DNA of 32,711 nucleotides from assembly GCA_017939755.1 (NCBI GenBank), contig JAGBAJ010000022.1:1-32711 (forward strand). The letters run 5' to 3'. The first letter of the stretch is position 1, and the number at the start of each line of letters is the position of its first letter. This DNA comes from Clostridia bacterium (GTDB lineage Bacteria > Bacillota > Clostridia > TANB77 > CAG-508). This document shows, in pieces, positions 26,401 through 32,711 of the stretch. Below the pieces are notes generated by a model, which worked only from the letters and a program-made list of their open reading frames with translations, was not told the origin of the DNA and did not search any database. The position numbers were made by a program, and so were the translations under genes.

Positions 26401-28786
26401 TTATTTAATTTCTACAATAGTTACGCCCATTTCGCCTTCACCAAATGTTCCCATTCTAAAGTTATTTACATGAGAATTTGATTTCAGAAATTGATGTATT
26501 CCCTGCCTTAGTTTTCCAGTTCCTTTTCCATGAACTATTCGAATTGTGTGTAAACCGGCTAGGCTTGCATCATCTAGGAATTTATCTATTATAAATGTTG
26601 CTTCTTCAATAGTTTGTCCTATAACATTGATTTCTGTAGAGGCTGTTTTACTTTTTAGTCTTGATTCACTTTGCTGCACATGAGTGTAATTTTTTTGTTT
26701 ACTAGAGCTAATTTTTTTTGTAGGAAGTAGGTTAGATACTTTAGTGTTCATCTTCATACTTCCAATTTGAATTTGGACTTCATTTGATTTATTAGGATTG
26801 CTCAAAACGACTCCTTCTTGATTTAAGGTTTTTACTAACACATACATTCCTATTTGAATACTTTGTATATGCTCTGAAGATGAACCATCAACAGAGTCAG
26901 CATTTACAGAAGTTTTTGATAGATTTTGTATGTCTTCGTTTAAAGTATTTCTAACAGAATTTGCTTCTTTTAAAGCATTGCTAGATAATGAAGAGCGTAT
27001 ATTATTAAGCTCCGATATTAAGTTATTAGCATCTTTTTTTGCCTTTAACAGGATTTCTCTTGCTTCAATTTTTGCTTTTTCTATTATGTCTGTTTCTCTA
27101 CTTTCGATATTAGTACTTTGACTTTCTAATTTTTTTCTAAGCATGTCTATCTGGTTTGAGTTTTGTATTGTTTTTTCTTTTTCTTTCTCAATTTTTACTT
27201 TGTCATCATAGATGTTCTTTAAAAGCTCTTCAACGCTTATATCATCAGTTTTCATTAAAGACTTGGCTCTTTGTAAAATAGAGTCTGGCATGCCAAGTCT
27301 TTGAGTAATTGCAAAAGCATTACTTTTTCCAGGTACACCGACTAATAATTTATAAGTTGGCTTTAAGCTTTCAATGTCAAATTCAGAGCTTGCATTTTCA
27401 AAGCCATCTGTTACCAAAGCATAATTTTTTATTTCTGGGTAGTGGGTTGTAGCAAGTACGATAGATCCTAAATTATGAAAGTATTCTAGTATACTAATAG
27501 CTAAGTTTGCTCCTTCAATTGGATCTGTACCAGAGCCCAATTCGTCAACCAATATAAGACTTCTTGAAGTTGACTCTTTATATATGTCTACTATATTTAG
27601 CATATGAGATGAGAAGGTACTAAGAGATTCTTGTATGCTTTGTTCATCTCCAATATCTGCAAAAATATTATCAAATACATATATTGTACTTCCATCTTTA
27701 GCAGGTATATGAAGTCCAATATATGCCATTAAACATAATAAACCAGTTGTTTTTAAGCTAACAGTTTTACCGCCCAGTATTAGGTCCTGTTATTATAAGA
27801 GCTGTATAATTTTTACCGATTTCTATGTCTATTGGAACTACGGATTTTTTATCAATTAATGGATGTCTAGCTTGCTTTAGTGTTATAATTTTGTCTTCAT
27901 TAATAGCAGGTTCTATACAATTATATTCAAAAGAAAATTTTGCTCTTGCAAATATCAAATCTATATTGCCAATTGACTGAAAGGAAGTAACTAAGTTTGA
28001 TTTTATTGGAAAAATAGAGACTGATAATTCTTTTAGTATGCGTTCAATTTCAATGTTTTCTTCTAGCTGTAAATTGTGGATTTCATTGTTAGTTTCAAAT
28101 ATTGAAATAGGTTCAATAAATACCGTAGATCCACTATAAGACATATCATGAATAAAGCCTTTTATCTGGTCCTTATATTCAATTTTTACAGGTATTACAT
28201 ATCTATCATTTCTAATGGTAATGATAGGTTCCATAATATATTTTGAGTAAGTAGATGAATGTATATACTTGTTTAGATTTTCTTTTATTTGAGATTCTAA
28301 ACTACGTCTTTTTCTACGTAAGCTTTTTAGGGTAGATGAAGCATCATCACTTATTGTGTTTTCATCAAGAATTGATCTAAAAATTTTATTTTCTAAATCT
28401 AAATTTGTATATAAAGATTGAAAATAGCTTTCTATGTTATCGTATTTTGACTTATCTTCTACAGCGTCAAAATAGTTTTTTAGAGCTCGGGATGTTTTTA
28501 GCAGACGAGCAACAACAAGTAGCCCTTGACATGAAAGTGCAACATTACTATCTAATTGTATAGAAATTTTATCAAAATCCTGTATGTCAGAAATTGGGGC
28601 ATTGCCTAAATTATCAATTAAGTTACGAGCTTGTGTAGTTTCTGATAGCAGATGCTTTACTTCAAGAATATTATTAGAGGGATTTAGCTCTTTGGTAAGA
28701 CTTTTTCCAATTGTAGATATACAATATTGCTCTAATATTTCTAATATTTTAGGGAGTTCTAACTTTTGTGTATATTTTTCGAACAT
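26401..28786 (-). CDS. mutS2: MutS2 ATPase/endonuclease, split by one extra base in Walker A
   Basis: MutS2 is a dimeric ABC-type ATPase with a C-terminal Smr nuclease domain, linked to recombination control and, in Bacillus, to collided-ribosome rescue. The N-terminal frame (28786 to 27767, 339 aa) holds the core and clamp and ends GPNTGR-stop. The rest (stop at 26401) continues with Walker A GKTVSLK, STFSSHM, Walker B LVDELGSGTDPIEGA, a coiled coil and the Smr domain (INVIGQT, HGKGTGKLR). One extra base at 27770-27775 causes the break: frame 0 reads GGG CGG TAA, while skipping one base gives the expected GPNTGGKT and a normal 794-residue protein. No other lesion is seen. ATG 28786 follows AAAGGA by 8 bases. 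It is a recoded gene, a fresh mutation or a sequencing error. Confidence 0.9.
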
Positions 28787-28868
28787 ATAAATTTTCCTTT
28801 CTTTTGGCTTACATTGATTAAAGTTATTTTTTAGTTACTAGTCGTCCATATTTGAAAGAATATCTCTT

Positions 28869-29015
28869 TAAGAAAAAGTCTTAGTATTTATATTTTACAG
28901 CTATCAAAACATAAATGTTTCGATACGGACGCTTTGCTACTTAAAATAATTATCTAAAAGATAATTATTTTAGTACCTTGACGCTTACAAATATAAATAT
29001 TAAGACTTTTTCTTA
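28869..29015. repeat. 147-bp nested palindromic element, copy 3
   Basis: Arms of 27 bp with one G-T mismatch (28869-28895 and 28989-29015) enclose two internal hairpins: 28902-28912 with 28915-28925 (one mismatch) and 28943-28955 with 28959-28971 (perfect 13 bp). As RNA it would fold as a three-way structure. Size and layout match copies 1 and 2, and the inner-arm core GTATTTATAT is shared with copy 2. It fills most of the 454-base gap between mutS2 and trmL. Confidence 0.65.
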
Positions 29016-29167
29016 CATTCCAATTTTTTCTATGGCTAATTGGTAACATCTTTACAAATTGTAAGCATTTTATTAAGCTTTTGGACTCTATTGTACCATA
29101 AATATTGCAAGATGTCGATGCTATAGTTACTACTAAAACTAATTATGTTTTTCACATTTTTCTTAGC

Positions 29168-29196
29168 TTGTAAAAATGCAACATTTGAGCTATAAT
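29168..29196 (+). promoter_or_regulatory. Promoter of trmL
   Basis: TTGTAA (29168-29173) and TATAAT (29191-29196) are 17 bases apart, 45 bases before the trmL ATG. Confidence 0.8.
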
Positions 29197-29240
29197 AGTT
29201 TGGACATAGAAGCGACAAGAACAGAGAGGATTGAAATATT

Positions 29241-29741
29241 ATGAAAATAAACATTGTAATGGTAGAGCCAGAAATACCACAAAATACGGGAAATATTGCA
29301 AGAACATGTGCAATTACAGGAGCAAAACTACATTTAGTTAAACCACTAGGGTTTGACATATCAGACAAAGCATTAAAAAGATCTGGACTAGATTATTGGG
29401 ATAAATTAGATATAGAAGAGCACGACTCTTTACAAAAATTTTTAGAGAAATACCCGCCAGAAAAAAACAATATGTTTTACGCTACGACTAAAGCTGCACA
29501 TTGTTATTCAGATGTGGATTATTCGCAATTTGAAGAAGTTTTTGTACTTTATGGAAAAGAAACAAAAGGTCTTCCAGAGAATTTACTTCAAAAACATATG
29601 GATAGCACAATTAGAATTCCGATGAGAAATACATTACGTTCATTAAATTTATCAAATTCTGTTGCAATTATTACATATGAAATATTGAGGCAGATAGGAT
29701 TTGATGGACTCCAAGAAACCCATGAAGACTATTGGGAATAA
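29241..29741 (+). CDS. trmL: tRNA (cytidine/uridine-34-2'-O)-methyltransferase TrmL
   Basis: This 166-residue SPOUT enzyme methylates the ribose of the wobble base in tRNA-Leu isoacceptors using S-adenosylmethionine. The start PEIPQNTGNIARTC, the central LYGKETKGLP and the C-terminal knot IPMRNTLRSLNLSNSVAI are the three SPOUT motifs and are all intact. The length is normal. ATG 29241 follows GAGAGGA. It has its own promoter and is transcribed away from mutS2. A weak hairpin (29753-29771) follows the stop. Confidence 0.95.
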   Translation: MKINIVMVEPEIPQNTGNIARTCAITGAKLHLVKPLGFDISDKALKRSGLDYWDKLDIEEHDSLQKFLEKYPPEKNNMFYATTKAAHCYSDVDYSQFEEVFVLYGKETKGLPENLLQKHMDSTIRIPMRNTLRSLNLSNSVAIITYEILRQIGFDGLQETHEDYWE

Positions 29742-29777
29742 CTTCAAAAGTTGTGAATCGTTACGAGTCACAGTTTA

Positions 29778-29806
29778 TTGTAAAATAATAGGATATGGTG
29801 TATAAT
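29778..29806 (+). promoter_or_regulatory. Promoter upstream of the short leader ORF
   Basis: TTGTAA (29778-29783) and TATAAT (29801-29806) are 17 bases apart. Transcription would start near 29813, just before a strong SD at 29824-29830. Confidence 0.75.
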
Positions 29807-29832
29807 TAAGTAAATGAGTTTATAGGAGGTTG

Positions 29833-29877
29833 ATGTTGAAAAATAATTACAATTTTGGCTATGTCAAATTATATTAA
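29833..29877 (+). CDS. Putative 14-codon leader peptide
   Basis: AGGAGGT (29824-29830) is followed by ATG 29833 (or in-frame TTG 29836) and the peptide MLKNNYNFGYVKLY, then TAA. Three Asn and three Tyr among 14 residues and the position at the start of a long leader suggest a regulatory peptide, but the ATG is very close to the SD. Confidence 0.35.
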   Translation: MLKNNYNFGYVKLY

Positions 29878-29948
29878 AAACGTGATTATATACAGTTAGT
29901 GTGCACCCTTGTTTTTTTATAAAATTTTCCTTGCCAAAATTTAATTTT

Positions 29949-29979
29949 TTTCCAACTAGATTTGTACCTTTAGGAAGGG
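29949..29979 (+). promoter_or_regulatory. Conserved leader box with SD hairpin, copy 2
   Basis: This copy (CAACTAGATTTGT, CCTT, TAGGAAGG) matches 5674-5700 at nearly every base. CCTT and AAGG can pair over a 4-base loop in both copies. The surrounding sequence and the downstream genes are unrelated. Confidence 0.5.
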
Positions 29980-29991
29980 ATGAGATTAATT

Positions 29992-30207
29992 ATGGACAAA
30001 TATACGTTAGGTAAGAAATTATTAGAGCTAAAAGCAAAATTAGAGGAGGCTGTTGCCCAAAATGACGTTGTATTAGCACGTAATTACTATAGACAATTTA
30101 GGGCTGTTTACTATGAGGCTTATGGATTTGATTTTGAACCAGTAGTACCTCAAGATAGTCTAAAAATATTGAAAGATTATTTAGAAATAAGTGAGGAAAA
30201 TACTTGA
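29992..30207 (+). CDS. Small unknown protein (71 aa) before rimP
   Basis: This 71-residue soluble protein (MDKYTLGKKLLELKAKLEEA at the start) is mainly a helical hairpin with an aromatic second helix (NYYRQFRAVYYEAYGFDF) and an acidic end. I do not recognise it. ATG 29992 is preferred; ATG 29980 touches the AGGAAGG of the leader box. It has its own promoter and a leader of about 180 bases containing a short ORF and the repeated box. The rimP promoter overlaps its stop codon. Confidence 0.7.
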   Translation: MDKYTLGKKLLELKAKLEEAVAQNDVVLARNYYRQFRAVYYEAYGFDFEPVVPQDSLKILKDYLEISEENT

Positions 30208-30232
30208 TTTTTTAACAAAAAGAGGGTATAAT
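30204..30232 (+). promoter_or_regulatory. Promoter of the rimP-nusA operon
   Basis: TTGATT (30204-30209) and TATAAT (30227-30232) are 17 bases apart. The -35 overlaps the stop codon of the previous gene. Confidence 0.85.
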
Positions 30233-30256
30233 AATTAAGCATAAGATTGAAACAGG

Positions 30257-30279
30257 AGAGTGGGAGCAAATCCCACTCT
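30257..30279 (+). promoter_or_regulatory. rimP leader hairpin
   Basis: A perfect 9-bp stem (30257-30265 with 30271-30279, AGAGTGGGA and its complement) precedes the rimP SD by 12 bases. GC-rich AGTGGG/CCCACT hairpins are common at this position ahead of rimP in Firmicutes, where NusA-linked attenuation is suspected. Confidence 0.65.
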
Positions 30280-30306
30280 TTAATTGTAGATAAGGAGGCA
30301 TATATA

Positions 30307-30774
30307 TTGGCAAATATAGAAGAAAAAATAGAAAATAGATTATCTCCAATAATTAATGATTTGGGATATAAACTATATGATGTTCAATATGCAAAGGAAG
30401 GTAAAGATTACTTTTTAAGAATTTTCATTGAAAAGAAAAATGGAATTATTGATTTAGATGATTGTGAAAAAGTTAATAATGCTATTACAGATATATTAGA
30501 CGAAGATGACTATATTAAAGAGCAATATTTCTTAGAGGTTTCATCAACAGGTGTTGAAAAAATGATAAGAAAGGAGAGACACTTAGTTGAAAATATTGGA
30601 GAGATAATTACAATTAGACTATTTAAACAGATAGATGGATATAAAGAATATGTTGGCAAATTGATAGAGTTTGATGATGAAAATTTAAAAATAGAGCTTG
30701 ATGATAATTCAATTATAGATTTAGAAAGAAAAAATATTTCTCAAATAAAGAAATATTTTGATTGGAATAATTAA
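30307..30774 (+). CDS. rimP: Ribosome maturation factor RimP
   Basis: This 155-residue protein assists late assembly of the 30S subunit. It shows the two-domain RimP pattern: GYKLYDVQYAKEGKDYFLRI and DLDDCEKVNNAITDILDEDD in the N-terminal domain, LEVSSTGVEKMIRKERHL, then an SH3-like C-terminal domain. The start is TTG 30307, 8 bases after AAGGAGG (30292-30298); the frame upstream runs through the leader hairpin and is not coding. nusA follows after 15 bases. Confidence 0.95.
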   Translation: MANIEEKIENRLSPIINDLGYKLYDVQYAKEGKDYFLRIFIEKKNGIIDLDDCEKVNNAITDILDEDDYIKEQYFLEVSSTGVEKMIRKERHLVENIGEIITIRLFKQIDGYKEYVGKLIEFDDENLKIELDDNSIIDLERKNISQIKKYFDWNN

Positions 30775-30789
30775 AGGGGGAATAGGAAA

Positions 30790-31941
30790 ATGAAGAAAGA
30801 ATCAAAACAGAGCAAATTAATAGATAGTAAGGAATTAGTATTAGCTTTAGAGGATTTAGAAAAAGAAAAGGGAATAAAGAAAGATTATATGCTAGAGTCT
30901 ATAGAAACAGCATTGGTAACAGCTTATAAAAGAAACTATGACTCAAATTCTGAAAATGTAAAAGTAACAATGAATGCTGAAACTGGCGAAGTACATGTTT
31001 ATGCTGAAAAAACTGTTGTTGAGGTAGTGGAAGACGATAAAATAGAAATAAATCTAGAGGATGCAAGAAAAATAGATAAGAAATTAGCCATAGGAGATAC
31101 TGCCCAAGAAGAAATAATCCCAAGAGATTTCGGAAGAATAGCAGCACAAACAGCAAAGCAAGTAATTATTCAAAAAATAAGAGAGGCATCAAGAAATGTT
31201 TTATTTGATGAATTTACAGAAAAAAAAGGAGAAATAATCTCTGGTTTAATTCAAAAAGCTGATGGTGGTATTGTCGTAGTAGATCTTGGAAAATTAGAAG
31301 GTATTATGCCGTTAAAGGAGCAAATTCCAACAGAAAAGTATAGAGTAAATGACAAAATTAGAGCTTACATAGAAAATGTTGAAAGAGGCGTAAAAGGTGC
31401 TCCTCAGGTTATAATTTCAAGAGCAAATGGAGACTTTGTTAGAAAATTGTTTGAACTTGAAATTCCAGAAATTTATGAAGGTGTTATCGAAATAAAGAGC
31501 GTTTCTAGAGATCCAGGAAGTAGAAGTAAAATCGCTGTATATTCTCCAAATGAAAATATAGATCCAGTAGGATCATGTGTTGGTCAAAAAGGTATAAGAA
31601 TTCAAAACATTATAAATGAATTAAATGGAGAAAAAATAGATGTTATAGAATGGAATTCTGACCCATCAATTTACATTTCAGCAGCGTTATTACCAGCACA
31701 AGTACTTGCTGTAGATATTAATGAAGATGAAAAATTTGCACAAGTTATTGTTCCTGATGATCAATTATCATTAGCTATAGGAAAATCTGGACAAAATGTA
31801 AGGTTAGCTGCTAAATTAACAAATTGGAAAATTGATATAAAGAGCGAAGCTCAATTCAGAAAAATGATTGAAGAAAGTAATAATAAAGCAGCTGACGAAG
31901 TACAAGAAAATGAGAAGCTTTCAGATTTAACAGAAGAATAA
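30790..31941 (+). CDS. nusA: Transcription termination/antitermination factor NusA
   Basis: This 383-residue protein binds RNA polymerase and nascent RNA and modulates pausing and termination. The N-terminal RNA polymerase-binding domain (about 1-125) is followed by an S1 domain (GEIISGLIQKADGGIVVVDL) and two KH domains (VGQKGIRIQNIINEL and LAIGKSGQNVRLAAKLT). There are no C-terminal acidic repeats, as usual for Firmicutes. ATG 30790 lies 9 bases after AAAGGGGG. It is the second gene of the rimP operon. Confidence 0.97.
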   Translation: MKKESKQSKLIDSKELVLALEDLEKEKGIKKDYMLESIETALVTAYKRNYDSNSENVKVTMNAETGEVHVYAEKTVVEVVEDDKIEINLEDARKIDKKLAIGDTAQEEIIPRDFGRIAAQTAKQVIIQKIREASRNVLFDEFTEKKGEIISGLIQKADGGIVVVDLGKLEGIMPLKEQIPTEKYRVNDKIRAYIENVERGVKGAPQVIISRANGDFVRKLFELEIPEIYEGVIEIKSVSRDPGSRSKIAVYSPNENIDPVGSCVGQKGIRIQNIINELNGEKIDVIEWNSDPSIYISAALLPAQVLAVDINEDEKFAQVIVPDDQLSLAIGKSGQNVRLAAKLTNWKIDIKSEAQFRKMIEESNNKAADEVQENEKLSDLTEE

Positions 31942-31986
31942 TAATATAAATTTATAACATGATGAATACAATAGGAAGTGATTAGT

Positions 31987-32250
31987 TTGAAAAAAATACC
32001 ACAAAGAACTTGTATTGGTTGCAATACTCAGAAAAACAAAAATGAGTTAATAAGAATTGTAATTAATAAAGAAGGTAGTATTTTTCTAGATAACACAGGC
32101 AAGGCAAACGGAAGAGGTGCGTACATATGCAATAATATAGAATGTCTAGAAAAAGCAATAAAAACAAAACGTCTGGAAAGAAGTTTTGAAACAACAATAC
32201 GTAACGACATATATAGCGATTTAAGAAATGAAATCGCAAAGCAAGATTAA
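31987..32250 (+). CDS. ylxR: YlxR family RNA-binding protein
   Basis: This 87-residue basic protein has the YlxR signature: RTCIGCNTQKNKNELIRIV near the start and GKANGRGAYIC...C later, the latter forming the positively charged RNA-binding face. The start is TTG 31987 behind AGGAAGTGA; a GTG at 31978 overlaps that SD. It lies between nusA and infB as in other Firmicutes. The L7Ae-like gene (ylxQ) often found between ylxR and infB is missing: only 20 bases separate the two. Confidence 0.93.
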   Translation: MKKIPQRTCIGCNTQKNKNELIRIVINKEGSIFLDNTGKANGRGAYICNNIECLEKAIKTKRLERSFETTIRNDIYSDLRNEIAKQD

Positions 32251-32270
32251 TTTAATGGGGGTGAAATTTA

Positions 32271-32711
32271 TTGGCAAAGGTTAAAATTCATGAAATCGCA
32301 AAAAAATATAATCTAACCAGTAAAGAAATTTTAGAAAAGGCAAGTGAATTGGGGATTAATGCAAAGAGCCATTTAAGCTCAGTAGAGGAAAGCGAAGCTA
32401 AATTATTAGAAGAAAAGTTAGGTAAAAAGTCAAATACTAAAGTACAGACAGAAAAAAGAGATAAGGAAAAGAAGAAGGAAAGCACTCCTGTTATTATTAG
32501 AAGAGAAGTAATTCTCGCTGAAGAAAACAATCAAGATAAAGATGAAAAAAAGCAAGATAATAAAAATAATATAGGTTTTGTAGAAAGAAATAAAAATAAA
32601 AATTATAATATAGTATACAGAAATAAACAGCAAAAACCATTGACTGTTAATGAGCTTTTTGGAATTAAGGACAAAAAGAAAGAAGAAGAAGAAAAGAAGA
32701 AAAAAGAAGAA
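32271..32711 (+). CDS. infB: Translation initiation factor IF-2, N-terminal part (3' end beyond window)
   Basis: The frame is open to the right edge (147 codons). The start TTG 32271 follows GGGGGTGA. MAKVKIHEIAKKYNLTSKEI and LEKASELGINAKSHLSSVEE form the typical IF2-N domain, followed by the long Lys/Glu/Asn-rich linker and the conserved LTVNELFGI-type motif near residues 124-132. The GTPase domain lies outside. IF-2 places initiator tRNA on the 30S subunit. Confidence 0.93.
   Translation, partial: MAKVKIHEIAKKYNLTSKEILEKASELGINAKSHLSSVEESEAKLLEEKLGKKSNTKVQTEKRDKEKKKESTPVIIRREVILAEENNQDKDEKKQDNKNNIGFVERNKNKNYNIVYRNKQQKPLTVNELFGIKDKKKEEEEKKKKEE

Noticed and set aside
27767..28786. N-terminal MutS2 fragment as an independent short gene
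   Set aside because: It ends in the middle of Walker A, and the missing part continues at once in the next frame.
29881..29925. Intrinsic terminator at the T7 run before the leader box
   Set aside because: No GC-rich stem of useful length directly precedes the T-run.
30247..30306. Upstream start for rimP at 30247
   Set aside because: The added residues translate the leader hairpin; TTG 30307 has AAGGAGG 8 bases upstream.

Overview
The window is about 32.7 kb of very AT-rich bacterial DNA. Low GC, strong AGGAGG-type ribosome binding sites, frequent TTG/GTG starts, the rpsL-rpsG-fusA-tuf and rimP-nusA-ylxR-infB gene orders, MutS2, a ClpE-type ATPase and a BofC-like protein all point to a member of the Bacillota, most likely an uncultured gut-type Clostridia lineage. 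No rRNA, tRNA, CRISPR array or transposase gene was seen.

Layout. (1) 1-8 kb: 3' part of a comEC gene broken by one extra base, a BofC-like membrane protein, a convergent clpE-like gene, a YdjG-like zinc-ribbon membrane protein followed by a small protein that looks like the C-terminal tail of a YdjH/TPM protein without its TPM domain, and topB. (2) 8-21.3 kb: an accessory island. A 309-residue protein is divergent to a rightward array in which small helical proteins (54, 51, 90, 51 aa) alternate with large coiled-coil proteins (717, 1289, 1178 and about 511 aa). None of the large proteins is recognised as a known family, except that the 1178-residue one has an HD phosphohydrolase signature near its C terminus. 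Three large proteins and the divergent protein end in closely similar acidic tails finishing D-x-x-L. (3) 21.3-26.3 kb: str genes rpsL, rpsG, fusA, tuf with two promoters, a 5'-terminal hairpin and unusually long, structured spacers. (4) 26.4-32.7 kb: mutS2 (minus strand, broken by one extra base inside Walker A), trmL, a small unknown gene with a short leader ORF, then rimP-nusA-ylxR-infB (infB runs off the end).

Main observation: I found no in-frame CGG codon in roughly 9,800 codons of coding sequence, except at exactly two places. Both are the frame-disruption points of comEC and mutS2. In both, skipping the C of CGGT restores the conserved reading frame (a glycine of the metallo-beta-lactamase motif and of the Walker A motif). 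This fits programmed +1 frameshifting at an unassigned or starved CGG codon better than two random errors, though sequencing error is not excluded.

Other signals: three palindromic intergenic elements of about 150 bp with matching architecture; a 30-nt leader box repeated upstream of two unrelated small genes; and an RNA hairpin that separates a strong Shine-Dalgarno from the start of the 717-residue gene.
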